From Stomorhina lunata (Eukaryota > Arthropoda > Insecta > Diptera > Rhiniidae): a stretch of DNA of 64,000 nucleotides. The stretch is taken from positions 40,906,580 through 40,970,579 of the forward strand of contig OW121741.1 of the NCBI GenBank assembly GCA_933228675.1, given 5' to 3'. A program made the position numbers and the translations under genes. Of this stretch, positions 20,424 to 32,962 are shown in pieces (position 1 is the stretch's first letter; the number at the start of each line of letters is the position of its first letter). The notes beneath the pieces were generated by a model. That model searched no databases. It was not told the origin of the DNA and worked only from the letters and a program-made list of their open reading frames with translations.

Positions 20424-22542
20424 ACACATAGACAACAGCAGGCTACACGAACACCGACTACAAAAGTCGTTGGCTGCAATCGTCGCCTCGTAGTCAGCTA
20501 CTTAATTATTTTGGGGACGGCAGCTACATTTAAGACGGCAGCTACATTTCGAAACACCTGTTTATGAGTGGTGCCAATATCGTGTTTATAAGATGGACAA
20601 AATAACAATTTAAATATTGATAAAAACGAAATAAATTCATTTTATTAATTTACCTCCGAAATCAACGGTTTTCCTGTACCTGATGGTATGTCTATATCAA
20701 AAAAAATTTATAGAAAGATTTTGGTGTGATCTCTAATAGTTTAAGAGTTATGGGCTTTTTAAATTTCAATAATAATACGGTATAACTTTAGAAATTTATA
20801 TCCGATATTAACTTTTTTGGTATCAAACAAAAGCTACTGAAATAACTTTTATATTCTTATATATTCTATATAATATTCTTTATAATGGATAAGGAGCTAA
20901 TATACTATTAACTTATTTCTGCAACCGCCTTTTTTTTATAAAAATTCGTATATCTTAAAACAATATAGATATAAGTATGCTCTTTTATACAATGTATTTT
21001 ATAAAGGACATACTGGCTTTTATCAGTGTTGCCACCAACCAAATGTTAAATTACACATAAATGTATAGTATTTATTTCAAATCGTTACATAGCGCTTAAA
21101 AATAAACAAAATGAAATACATAACGACTATATTGAAAATCTTCCAGTTCTTGTTTAACATTTTTTGTGTAGGCTCAAAAATTGGTCCACCATTAATAAAT
21201 TTTTGCAAAGTAGGAAACAATCTATCTCCAAGGAATTCTTTAAATCAAAAACTTTTATCCAATAATCTTCTGGCTTCAAAGCCCAAAAGTTTCAAAATCG
21301 AAAAGTACATGTCAAGAGTTTGCAAATCGACATTGAAGAATTGTTAAACATATATGTAACCTTCACCGAGAAATGGGACATACTGTATGAAAAACTAAAA
21401 AAATAAAATTTTAATGTTTTTCTCATTTTTATCGATTTTCTCAAGTTCGTTTTGTACGTTTTTATGGCAAATACATTTTTATTGGAAATCTAACTTATTT
21501 CATCTTATTCTAAACCCTTTTAGGTATCAGAATCCACCGGTAACTCTAAACCCTTTTTTGACACACTAGGTTCTTTTTCTCGGAAAAGATCACATATAAT
21601 GATTGAAGTTGAAAAGTTTAAGCAATTTCGCGATCAACAATATCCACAATTGAATAAATATCGTCACTTATATTAAATATTGTTTTAATTTGACTAATAT
21701 AAAATTCTCGAAAATCATGAAGTATAATTTTTTTCCCGAATTAGAGATTGGGGTCTAAGATTCATGAGCAGCAATACCAATATATCATATTCTTTAATAA
21801 ACATATATATTTTAATCTGAATTGGTTGATTTCCCATAAGCACTGGGATTTTAAAACATACATTTTTATGTAGTTAGAATAAAAAGTTTGCATTATATGC
21901 ATTATTTCGATTTCGAATGGGACGCACATAAATTTATTTTTTAAAATGAGAGTTTTGAAAACTGTTAGTACTCAAAAATGACAAAAATTTAAATTACACA
22001 TGAATTACACATGCAGCCAATTACACATCGGCTACACATGAAAATAAAAATTACACATGATATGTGTAATTACACCTGAAGTGGCAACACTGGCTTTTAT
22101 ATAACATGAACTACGTACCTCTAGCACACGTAGCGTGTGAGTTAGACGGTTTAAAAATAACTTTTTAAATTTTACTTCTATTGAGTTAGAGTTATATAAA
22201 TATAAATTTTTACATAATATTTTATTAGATATTATTAAATACATTAAATATATAAATATTTTATAAGTATGTAAATTGTTTACATAAATTCTCCCCATTG
22301 TATTTGTGGTAAATAAATTCAAGTGGTTTAAATCGCTCATTTATTTCAATTTATATGGTGTTGACAGCACTAAATCTTTTATTGTCGCCAACAAAAATAG
22401 AAAATAGTTTAAGTTTGGCTACAGCTACAACGGTGGTCGGTAGTCGTGTAGCCGTGTCGACTCTAAACAATTTATTTCTATTTGAATGCATGTATTCTAA
22501 TTTTGACAGGTTGTAGCCCGTAGCCTGCTGTTGTCTATGTGT
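20424..22542. mobile_element. TTAA-flanked inverted-repeat element, copy 1
   Basis: Perfect 23-bp inverted ends, ACACATAGACAACAGCAGGC plus TAC, lie at 20,424-20,446 and 22,520-22,542, with TTAA directly outside each (20,420-20,423 and 22,543-22,546), as in piggyBac-type insertions. Without the hAT-like insertion inside it the element would be about 1.04 kb. It encodes nothing recognisable, so it would be non-autonomous. Copy 2 (32,963-35,250) aligns along its length but is not TTAA-flanked, which weakens the piggyBac assignment. Confidence 0.65.
21024..22092. mobile_element. hAT-like non-autonomous element with 8-bp TSD
   Basis: Inverted ends CAGTGTTGCCAC...GTGGCAACACTG, flanked by perfect 8-bp repeats GCTTTTAT (21,016-21,023 and 22,093-22,100). 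An 8-bp TSD with CAGTG ends is diagnostic of the hAT superfamily. The 1069-bp interior has no recognisable transposase; near the right end it holds repeated TTACACATGA motifs in both orientations. It is nested in the TTAA-flanked element and so is younger. Confidence 0.8.
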
Positions 22543-22604
22543 TTAATGCATTACAATATTCGCTTAAAAGTCTGACTTTTCGATCGATATCGAATGCGGT
22601 AATT

Positions 22605-22700
22605 TGGCCCCTGATTTCAACCAAGATTTTATATCAACTTGTAAACGTGTGCCGAATTTTATTAAATTCTGTTAAGAATTGCGGATTGTATATCAAAAAG
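22605..22700 (+). repeat. Decayed ~120-bp repeat unit (left part)
   Basis: Related to the units at 18,480-18,880 (GATTTCAACCAAGATTTTAT...AAGAATTGCGG). It is interrupted at 22,701 by the mini-me-like element, and related sequence resumes at 24,428. Confidence 0.45.
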
Positions 22701-24427
22701 AACAAGTAAGAGTGTTATATTCCGCTGTGCCGAATCTTATATACCCACCATCAAGTTGTGTTAAATTTAGAAATATATCTCATATATCTACAAGGGTGCA
22801 ACTAATTCAAAATCTGGACCAAAACTGAAAAAATCGTTAAGCTAATTGGTATTGTTGGTAAAACCTTTGGACTAAATTCGGTTGCAGTAGCTTTATAGTT
22901 CAACATATAAAAATATATTTAGTCTCATAACTGGGTATAGTTTTACATTAATAACTTGTTAAATACTTTTAGTTAATATGAAGTTAGGCTAAACACGTTA
23001 ATAGTAATACGGCAGGTCCATATATTTCGTTAGGCGTTCCTAATGCATTCATCATATATAAAGTCTGGGCTGAACATTGATTGATTGATAATTTCATAGG
23101 TGCAATCTTAATATAATGATTGTAGCTCCAAATCTTTTTGATTGTAGATATAAAAAAGGGGATATTATATATAAAAGAATTATAGGCAAATGTTGACCGA
23201 TTGTAACAAAATTTTACACACTGGCTGGTATATATATATAGAGCTTATTCTTGGCCATAGGTGTCATAGTTTCTAATTTAATAGCTTTTAACTGGCCTTT
23301 GCAACAATTTTTGGTTTCCGTGAGTGTTTTTTATATGAAAGCTAAAGTCAAATATGGACTGATTTCTATAAAATTTGATAAATTGATCAAAAATTGCATA
23401 AAACTTCCCTATTTTAAATTTAATCGTCATAGCTATTACAATTGTATTCAATTTATCAGCATTAATGTGTTTCCCGGGGCGGAGTTATATGGTAGCTCTA
23501 ACTAAATTTGAACCGATTTTGTCCATTTCCAACACACATCTTTTTCAAGACATCTAAGGCGCTATCGTGCTTTTATCTGACGGACATAAACAACCTTTTC
23601 TTTATGTATTTTTGTGTTTCCATAAGTTTTTTATATGGGAGCCATGGTCAAATAGTGACCGATTGTGACAAAATTTTGCACAATGGCTGGCATTGACATA
23701 AGACTTTCTTGTGCCTAATTTAGTAGCTCTTGTAGTTAAGGATCTATCACGATTTTATCTGACGGACAGACGGACATAAATCCACTTTTCTTTTTTAATT
23801 TTTGTGTTTTCGTAAGTTTTTTATATGGGAGCTATGGTCAAATGGTGACCGATTGCGACAAAATTTTGCACACTGGCTGGCATTGACATAAGACTTTCTT
23901 GTGCAAAATTTAGTGGTTATATCTTCTATGCTTTTAGATTTATTGGCATTTAAGTGTGTTTTAGGTGAAATTTAGGCTGTTTTCGTAAGTTTTTTGTATG
24001 GGAGCTATGGCTAAAAGTGAACCGATTTTGATGAAATTTTATACGCTGCCTAGGGCTATTGTAAAACTACACCAAATTTTATCAGCATAGCTGCTATAAT
24101 TTGTCATTTATTGGCAAATAAGCGATTAGCATAGACAAGGTTATACGGGAGCTATGGTCAAATGTTAACCGATTTTGCCCAATTTCAATACCAAAATTTT
24201 CACAGAGACGAAGAATATTTTTACTAGGTTTCAGTGAGCTAGCTTCTTTCGTTAAGGCGTTATCGTGATTTCAACAGACAGACAGACAGACGGACATCGC
24301 TCAATCGTCTTAGAATTTCATAAGGATTCAGAATATATATCGTTTTTGATTTTGAGCCAATATTAAAGAAATTACAAACGGAATGACAATCTCAATATAC
24401 CCCCCATTCTTTTTGATGTTGGGTAAA
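22701..24427 (-). mobile_element. Type-1 mini-me-like element, near complete, minus strand (T1d)
   Basis: The minus strand begins with the ACC(C)CACCATCAAAAAGAATG-type head near 24,427 (here slightly altered), has GTCY repeats at 24,270-24,297, the CCATAGCTCCCATATAAAAA modules, and ends CTCTTACTTGTT at 22,701. The hairpin has one mismatch (TTCGGCACAGCGGAA). Frames such as 23,251-23,505 recur in other copies only because the repeat itself recurs; they run antisense and lack any domain. Confidence 0.7.
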
Positions 24428-24689
24428 AAATATGTGAAAAATTGGACTCCAAGACAGGTACCCAAAGGGTGGTCTGATTTTGAATTAAATTTCATCAAAT
24501 TCTGTTTAGAATTGCGACGACTTTCGAAAATTTTTTTTATATTTTCTTATCTATATAAAACCGAACAAGTATGCACAATTTTTGTTGGTAGCAGCTTTCA
24601 TCAGTCACCCGTTATGTAGTAAAAAGTTGAAAGACTTTTACCATGGAAAGCCGGCCGATCATTAGTTTCGTCAAACGTTTGCAAGTTTG

Positions 24690-25230
24690 CTGAAAATTTA
24701 TACGGAAACAAAGCATTTTTTTTACAAAATCAAGACCCATTTTTCATCGGTGATTATATAAACATAAAAAATGTTCGCAAATGCACAAACTGTCCTCCAA
24801 AATCCATTTCATTCAAAGAAATTTACAGTTTGGTGCGATTTATGGTCAGTCGACATTATTCGCCCGTATCATCGAAAATTAGCAAGAAAAGGGCGTTACT
24901 GAGATATATCAGCACTACAAAACTATAATAACAACATTAGCCAATTGTGGCTGGCTAATGTTACTATCAGTGCCTGTGGCTTCTATAAGATGGCTTCACT
25001 ATTTAGTTATTGCATAAGAAATTTCCCGGTCGCATAACTTCTCGATTTGGCAAAGTCAATTGGCCATTTCGTTCTTATGATTTAACGCTTCTACGTTATT
25101 TGCTCTGAGGCAATTTGAAAAGACAAACTAAGGACGTTTTGCTATAGTCTTCATTACAATTTAATTAAGATCAAAATTCACAGAGATAATACGTAATATG
25201 CTCGGTGTAGTGTATTCGACCAGAACCTCC
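24690..25230 (+). pseudogene. Heavily decayed mariner-type transposase
   Basis: Frame-shifted pieces suggest the same family as 17,081-17,770: a stretch resembling the catalytic-core strand before IIGPYFFEN (24,780-24,880, FGAIYGQSTLFARIIEN) and one resembling the region around the third catalytic Asp (25,020-25,110, ISRSHNFSIWQSQLAISF...LRQFEK). Stops and shifts are frequent and no TIRs were found. The call rests on weak similarity by eye. Confidence 0.4.
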
Positions 25231-25673
25231 GGTGGGAATTAAGAAAGTCGCTTAAGTCGAATTATTTGTAATTGTTTTAGTAGTTCAAAAATGACGCTAT
25301 CCAAGAGCCAACTTAAAATAAATCGAAACTACAAATCAGTACATTTACCCAAATTAAAAACTTTCTTCATAGGGCCTACAAAAAACGTTTTTACCCAATT
25401 TAAAAATATCATTTCAATTACTTTTTTCGTGTTTATTGCATTATTGCCGTTTTTATGTACCAGTAATTTTTTGTAGGTTCCCTTTTTTATTCCTTTTCCT
25501 AGTTTTGTACACAAATGGAGCTGGATATAATAAATGTAGATACCCAGTAGGAAAAACACATTCATTATGAAGCTATTATTTCTTTAAAGAAAGGTAACAC
25601 TCAAGTAAATACGAAGTGGGTGAACTTATTTTCAAAGGAGAAAGAGAGGTGAAAAGTGGTGAAAAGAATGATA
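25231..25673. other. No recognised gene
   Basis: A near-palindrome around TCTTCATAGGGCCTACAAAA (25,364-25,385) lets both strands read open here, which explains the overlapping short ORFs. Nothing else was seen. Confidence 0.4.
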
Positions 25674-27350
25674 AAACTTATTTTTTCTATAGAAAAACTT
25701 ATTTTTTCTATAGAAAAACTTATTTTTTCTATAGAAAAAACTTATTTTTTCTATAGAAAAAACTTATTTTTTCTATAGAAAAAACTTATTTTTTCTATTG
25801 AAAAAACTTATTTTTTCTATTGAAAAAACTTATTTTTTCTATAGAAAAAACTTATTTTTTCTATAGAAAAAACTTATTTTTTCTATAGAAAAAACTTATT
25901 TTTTCTATAGAAAAAACTTATTTTTTCTATAGAAAAAACTTATTTTTTCTATAGAAAAAACTTATTTTTTCTATAGAAAAAACTTATTTTTTCTATAGAA
26001 AAAACTTATTTTTTCTATAGAAAAAACTTATTTTTTCTATAGAAAAAACTTTTTTTTTCTATAGAAAAAACTTTTTTTTTCTATAGAAAAAACTTATTTT
26101 TTCTATAGAAAAAACTTATTTTTTCTATAGAAACAACTTATTTTTTCTATAGAAAAAACTTATTTTTTCTATAGAAAAAACTTATTTTTTCTATAGAAAA
26201 AACTTATTTTTTCTATAGAAAAAACTTATTTTTTCTATAGAAAAAACTTATTTTTTCTATAGAAAAACTTATTTTTTCTATAGAAAAAACTTATTTTTTC
26301 TATAGAAAAAACTTATTTTTTCTATAGAAAAAACTTATTTTTTCTATAGAAAAAACTTATTTTTTCTATAGAAAAAACTTATTTTTTCTATAGAAAAAAC
26401 TTATTTTTTCTATAGAAAAAACTTATTTTTTCTATAGAAAAAACTTATTTTTTCTATAGAAAAAACTTATTTTTTCTATAGAAAAAACTTATTTTTTCTA
26501 TAGAAAAAACTTATTTTTTCTATAGAAAAAACTTATTTTTTCTATAGAAAAAACTTATTTTTTCTATAGAAAAACTTATTTTTTCTATAGAAACACTTAT
26601 TTTTTCTATAGAAAAACTTATTTTTTCTATAGAAAAACTTATTTTTTCTATAGAAAAACTTATTTTTTCTATAGAAAAACTTATTTTTTCTATAGAAAAA
26701 CTTATTTTTTCTATAGAAAAACTTATTTTTTCTATAGAAAAACTTATTTTTTCTATAGAAAAACTTATTTTTTCTATAGAAAAACTTATTTTTTCTATAG
26801 AAAAACTTATTTTTTCTATAGAAAAACTTATTTTTTCTATAGAAAAACTTATTTTTTCTATAGAAAAACTTATTTTTTCTATAGAAAAACTTATTTTTTC
26901 TATAGAAAAACTTATTTTTTCTATAGAAAAACTTATTTTTTCTATAGAAAAACTTATTTTTTCTATAGAAAAACTTATTTTTTCTATAGAAAAACTTATT
27001 TTTTCTATAGAAAAACTTATTTTTTCTATAGAAAAACTTATTTTTTCTATAGAAAAACTTATTTTTTCTATAGAAAAACTTATTTTTTCTATAGAAAAAC
27101 TTATTTTTTCTATAGAAAAACTTATTTTTTCTATAGAAAAACTTATTTTTTCTATAGAAAAACTTATTTTTTCTATAGAAAAACTTATTTTTTCTATAGA
27201 AAAACTTATTTTTTCTATAGAAAAACTTATTTTTTCTATAGAAAAACTTATTTTTTCTATAGAAAAACTTATTTTTTATATAGAAAAACTTATTTTTTAT
27301 ATAGAAAAACTTATTTTTTCTATAGAAAAACTTATTTTTTCTATAGAAAA
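25674..27350. repeat. Satellite, 22/21-bp units, ~78 copies
   Basis: The monomer is A5-6-CTTA-T6-CTATAG. The array begins with about three 21-bp units (five A), continues as almost pure 22-bp units (six A) to about 26,570, then switches to 21-bp units to the end. Each unit junction contains the perfect 18-bp palindrome TTTTTTCTATAGAAAAAA (16 bp in the shorter form). Rare variants (TTGA for TAGA at 25,797-25,825; CTTTTTTTTT near 26,050) sit in small clusters, as expected from local unequal exchange. Confidence 0.95.
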
Positions 27351-27419
27351 AATATAGAACACTTTATTTTTTCTACAGTGTCTCATTGGTTGTCCTCTAC
27401 GAACCCTAAACTTGTGGTA

Positions 27420-27556
27420 TCCCGCTTGTTTAGTAATAAAGTCGACTGCTAAAGCATAACATATCATATTATGCCAGAGTTCGAGCACCAGTCACGGTAA
27501 ACATGAATTTCTGGCATTAACACGCCGTCGATGTAAAATAAATAAAATTGGCTACC
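27420..27556 (+). mobile_element. SINE-like tRNA-derived element, copy 1
   Basis: Shares with 28,600-28,757 the ordered blocks AGCATAACATATCA, GAGTTCGAGCACC (B-box-like), a GTCGATGTA block and the tail AATAAAATTGGC. Its A box is poor (CGACTGCTAAAGC). The two copies sit on either side of about 1 kb of AT-rich DNA. Confidence 0.5.
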
Positions 27557-28599
27557 TAACAACTTTTCATCTATTAAGTCCGGTTTCTATTCCCACAGGG
27601 TAGTCTAGGCAGTATATACGAGTGTTTGAATGTGTTGAAAGGACATAAAAAACGACAAGAACATCACAGATTTTCTGGCGATGACAACTGAAATTCAATT
27701 TTTGAAATCTAGTAATTGGTTCCCAATTTTTTTTTATATCCACTTTTTTCTGCTGTGTATTTGGAAATAATTCTTCTATTTCAAATATAAAACGCTGCAT
27801 TGTATATTTGTAAACGAGTACCTAAACTAGATACATATATTGTAAATAGTCAGTGGTTAGTTTGTTTTATAGTTTCGATACTTGAGAGTATTTATGTAGG
27901 TTTTTAAATTTTAGGATTTACTATTTTCAATATCATAAAAATCCACAACAGAATTACGATGATTTCATAAAAAATAAGCCCAATCAAATTGAATTGAATC
28001 AAAATGACTGAACATAAAATTTGATGTTTGTAGATGTAATTGCTTTTGTTATTTTGTGTCCTTTTTTTAAAGAAAAATTTGCAAAAAAAAATAATTCACA
28101 TAAAAAAAGTAGTAATTTTTTGCACATAAAAACTGAAAAAGCATCTCTCTATGAATAAATGGTATTTATTTCAATATTTACCATATAATTTTTATATTTA
28201 AATTGTTAAATATTAATGAATTTTTGTTGATTATGCACATTTTTGCGAGTGATACGAGTATAAGCCATTTTTATATTATTTTATTTTATTTTGGCATTTA
28301 AAAGCCATTCAAGCTCAAAGAAAATTTTAAATTTAATAGTTAATATGAAACAAAATTCATTTAGAGTTTTTGTGAATTCTATAAAATAAATGTTTATTTT
28401 ATTTAAGTTTTTATAGGAAATGTAATTTAAAAATACTTTTTATAACCAAATTTTAATTTCAATAAATTCAAACATTAACGAATTTATAAGTTCTTAAATG
28501 TTGCAATGAACAGAAAAAAAAACTTATGAAAAAATAACTTTTATAAGCTTTTATTTGGTTAGTGATAAAGAATTTATCTAGACTGATCAATAAATTAGT
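27557..28599. other. No recognised feature; AT-rich
   Basis: Poly-A and poly-T rich sequence without a recognisable ORF or repeat. Confidence 0.4.
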
Positions 28600-28757
28600 A
28601 CTGTTTTGGTTATAGTTGGTTAGCACGTCGAATACTGAGCATAACATATCAAATTCAGTCTGGGTTTGAGCCCCGGTCATCAATTTCTGTAATTATTAAC
28701 TTTTAGTAAAATCAATAATTACCTCAATTGGTCGATGTATAAGAAATAAAATTGGCC
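28600..28757 (+). mobile_element. SINE-like tRNA-derived element, copy 2
   Basis: A-box-like TGGTTAGCACGTC (28,617-28,629) and B-box-like GGGTTTGAGCCCC (28,663-28,675) lie about 46 bp apart, followed by a non-tRNA body and the tail GAAATAAAATTGGC. Similarity to the 27.4-kb copy over about 130 bp suggests a dispersed family. TSDs were not identified. Confidence 0.55.
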
Positions 28758-28795
28758 GTAGAACATAGAGCCTTTAATAATGTGACTAAATAAAA

Positions 28796-28965
28796 ACAAG
28801 TAAGATAGTGCTATAGTCGGTCAAGCCTGAGCATACGATACCCTTCAACACTAAGGTCAAAGGTGTTCTTTTATCTGTATTAAGACAAATATTTGCTAAA
28901 TTTTGCCATCATATAAACATTTTCTCAAAACTTATTTATTTAAGCTGTTTCCGTCATTTGGATTT
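28796..28965 (-). mobile_element. Type-2 mini-me-like element, 3' end fragment
   Basis: Starts AACAAGTAAGATAGTGCTAT, the reverse complement of the 3' end seen at 50,345-50,364 and 53,575-53,601, with the hairpin CGGTCAAGCC-type stem. The 29-bp satellite begins where the rest of the element would be expected. Confidence 0.65.
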
Positions 28966-31732
28966 TAAAATTTCCTATAAAAAGTAAATTTTTGAAAAAT
29001 TTCCTATAAAAAGTAAATTTTTGAAAAATTTCCTATAAAAAGTAAATTTTTGAAAAATTTCCTATAAAAAGTAAATTTTTGAAAAATTTCCTATAAAAAG
29101 TAAATTTTTGAAAAATTTCCTATAAAAAGTAAATTTTTGAAAAATTTCCTATAAAAAGTAAATTTTTGAAAAATTTCCTATAAAAAGTAAATTTTTGAAA
29201 AATTTCCTATAAAAAGTAAATTTTTGAAAAATTTCCTATAAAAAGTAAATTTTTGAAAGATTTCCTATAAAAAGTAAATTTCTAAAAAATTTCCTATAAA
29301 AAGTAAATTTTTGAAAAATTTCCTATAAAAAGTAAATTTTTGAAAAATTTCCTATAAAAAGTAAATTTTTGAAAAATTTCCTATAAAAAGTAAATTTTTG
29401 AAAGATTTCCTATAAAAAGTAAATTTCTAAAAAATTTCCTATAAAAAGTAAATTTTTGAAAAATTTCCTCTAAAAAGAAAATTTCTCAAAAATTTCCTTT
29501 AAAAAGTAAATTTTTGAAAAATTTCCTATAAAAAGTAAATTTTTGAAAAATTTTCTATAAAAAGTAAATTTTTAAAAAAATTTCCTATAACAAGTAAATT
29601 TTTTAAAAATTTCCTAAAAAAAAGTGAATTTTTTAAAATTTTTCCATAAAAAGTAAATTTTTTAAAAATTTCCTTTAAAAGTAAATTTCTCAAAAATTTC
29701 CTTTAAAAAGTAAATTTTTGCAAAATTTCCTACAAAAAGTAAATTTTTGAAAAATTTCCTATAAAAAGTAAATTTTTGAAAATTTTCCTATAAAAAGCAA
29801 ATTTTTGAAAAATTTCCTAAAAAAAAGTGAATTTTTTAATTTTTCCATAAAAAGTAAATTTTTGAAAAATTTCCTATAAAAAGTAAATTTTTGAAAAATT
29901 TCCTTTAAAAAACAAATTTTTGAAAAATTTCCTATAAAAAGTAAATTTTTGAAAAATTCCTATAAAAAGTAAATTTTTAAAAAATTTCCTATAAAAAGTA
30001 AATTTTTGAAAAATTTTCCTATCAAAAGTAAATTTTTGAAAAATTTCCTATAAAAAGTAAATTTTTGAAAAAATTCCCATAAAAAGTAAATTTTTGAAAA
30101 ATTTCCTATAAAAAGTAAATTTTTGAAAAATTTCCTATAAAAAGTAAATTTTTGAAAAATTTCCTATAAAAAGTAAATTTTTGAAAAATTCCTATAAAAA
30201 GTAAATTTTTGAAAAATTTCCTGTAAAAAGTAAATTTTTGTAAAATTTCCTATAAAAAGTAAATTTTTGAAAAATTTCCTATAAAAAGTAGATTTTTGAA
30301 AAATTTCCTATAAAAAGTAAATTTTTGAAAAATTTTCTATAAAAAGTAAATTTTTGAAAAATTTCCTATAAAAAGTAAATTTTTGAAAAATTCCTATAAA
30401 AAGTAAATTTTTAAAAAATTTCCTATAAAAAGTAAATTTTTGAAAAATTTTTCCTATCAAAAGTAAATTTTTGAAAATTTTCCTATAAAAAGTAAATTTT
30501 TCAAAAACTTCCTGTAAAAAGAAAATTTTTGAAAAAATGCCCATTAAAAGTAAATTTTTGAAAAATTTTCTATAAAAAATAAATTTTTGAAAAATTTTCT
30601 ATAAAAAGTAAATTTTTGAAAAATTTTCCTATAGAAAGTAAATTTTTGAAAATTTTCCTATAAAAAGTAAAGTTTTGAAAAATTTTCGAAAAAAAGTGAA
30701 TTTTTTAAAATTTTTCTATAAAAAGTACATTTTTCAAAAATTTCCTTTAAAAAGTAAATTTCTCAAAAATTTCCTTTAAAAAGTCAATTTTTCAAAAATT
30801 TCCTGTAAAAAGTAAATTTTTGAAATTTACAAAAAGTAAATTTTTGAAAAATTTCCTATAAAAAGTAAATTTTTGAAAAATTTCCTATAAAAAGTAAATT
30901 TTTGAAAGATTTCCTATAAAAAGTAAATTTTTGGAAAAATTTCCTATAAAAAGTAAATTTTTGAAAAATTTCCTATAAAAAGTAAATTTTTGAAAAATTT
31001 CCTATAAAAAGTAAATTTTTGAAAAATTTCCTATAAAAAGTAAATTTTTGAAAAAATTTCCTTTAAAAAACAAAATTTTGAAAAATTTCTTATAAAAAGT
31101 AAATTTTTGAAAAATTTTCTATAAAAAGTAAATTTTTGAAAAATTTCTTATAAAAAGTAAATTTTTGCAAAATTTCCTATTAAAAGTAAATTTTTGTAAA
31201 ATTTCCTATAAAAAGTAAATTTTTGAAAAATTTCCTATAAAAAGCAAATTTTTGAAAAATTTCCTTAAAAAAGTGAATTTTTTAAAATTGTTCCATAAAA
31301 AGTAAATTTTTCAAAAATTTCCTTTAAAAAGTAAATTTTTGAAAAATTTCCTATAAAAAGTAAATTTTGGAAAAATTTCCTATAAAAAGTAAATTTTTGA
31401 AAAATTTCCTATAAGAAGTAAATTTTTGAAAAATTTCCTATAAAAAGAAAATTTTTGAAAAATTTCCTATAAAAAGAAAATTTTTGAAAAATTTCCTATC
31501 AAAAGTAAATTTTTGCAAAATTTCCCATCAAAAGTAAATTTTTGCAAAATTTCCTATAAAAAGTAAATTTTGGAAAAATTTCCTATAAAAAGTAAATTTT
31601 TGAAAAATTTCCTATAAAAAGTAAATTTTTGAAAAATTTCCTATAAAAAGTAAATTTTTGAAAAATTTCCTATAAAAATTAAATTTTTGAAAAATTTCCT
31701 ATAAAAAGTAAATTTTTGAAAAATTTCCTTTT
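28966..31732. repeat. Satellite, 29-bp units, ~95 copies
   Basis: The monomer consists of the blocks TTTCCTATAAAAAGTAAA and TTTTTGAAAAA in succession. The first ~10 units are identical; the middle and end contain many point variants and one- or two-base indels, and a variant cluster with TCTAAAAAATTT occurs twice (29,280 and 29,430), which suggests block duplication. Frames reading through it (30,308-30,544) are repeat artefacts. Confidence 0.95.
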
Positions 31733-32962
31733 AAGATAAAATGTTTCAAAAAATTTCGATTCATGATCTCCCAATTATAAAGGCAATCTCCTTAGCATTA
31801 TGTTATTTAGTCATTTCGGGTATCTACAATGTTGCCTATAAGCAACATTGTGTGAAAATCCTGATATGGGTACTATGGGTACTATCTAATGTCGATACTA
31901 ATGTTTGATAATGCGGTGTAATGTACATTTTAAAAGTTTATTTTTTCTCTGTGTGCTCCTATAATCTATTATATTAAACTTTTATATTAAAACTTAAGCA
32001 AATTTATCATAAGGTTATAGCCATTGAAAAGTTTATCGTTTCAGTTGCATCTTAAAGACTTTAATAATATGTATTTATGCTATGGATGCCTTTTAGTATT
32101 AATTTCGCTTTTTAAAATATTTATTACCGAGAGAGTATAAAATAGAAATAAAATTTCAGTTTAATATCAATTCACCCACATTATCAAGTATTAATATTAA
32201 ATGTATAAGTAAAAGTATATATTAACTTTTTTATGTACAAAACACACACACACATACATACATATATATATATACAGTTTTCTTTAATAAATGTAAGTAA
32301 AATTATATCATCAGTAGTGGATGCAATGTTAAATGAATCTGTTCCATTTACTTTCTAATGTGGAAATTTTCTACTCCAGTTTCCATTTTCATTTTTACTA
32401 TAAATAAGTACAAACACATACACGAGTAAAGGAACTCGTTTCATTTTTATTTCATAAGTAAGTATGTATGTGCAATATTAATACATATAAAATGTACCAA
32501 CTGCATGAACGAGAACAGCGCGAAATTGTTTGAAAATTATTTTTAGCCCAACTTACTTTTCTATCCCAAGTGGTTTCGTTCGACTCCTAAGTCAACAACA
32601 TCAACGGGAGTAAGGAATGCAGGCAACCTGTCAGCTGAACAGGCAGCAACAGCAGGTTGGGTCGTTGGTTGGCATTACCAGAATGTGGATGGTAAAAGTT
32701 TCAGAGTAGGAAGTAGAAAATATTACTGCATAGTTTACTAACATTAGATGAATGATAATGTAGGAAACTTTTGTATGTTCACTGCATAAATACAAGATTT
32801 AACATAAATATATAAATATGCTGGGAAGGAAGAGATTTAAAGGAATTGCATCACCATTTAAAGGAATTGCATTACCTGTACTAGTGGGTTTCCATAGCAC
32901 AGGTAATGCTTCATTAGTAATCTGAAATAAATGGTTTGTAACAAGATTTTTCAAACTTATGC
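31733..32962. other. No recognised gene; short microsatellites
   Basis: CA run near 32,242-32,252, TATA run near 32,261-32,272, ATGT near 32,460. A GC-richer patch at 32,500-32,700 has no open frame of note. Confidence 0.4.

Noticed and set aside
18887..22603. 27-bp inverted match (AATTACGGCATTCGATATCG...) at 18,887 and 22,577 as TIRs of one large element
   Set aside because: The motif contains a self-palindrome and both sites lie in a repeat family present on both sides. The TTAA-flanked element explains most of the interval better.
30308..30544. 78-codon minus-strand ORF
   Set aside because: It is a read-through of the 29-bp satellite and has its periodicity; not a protein gene.
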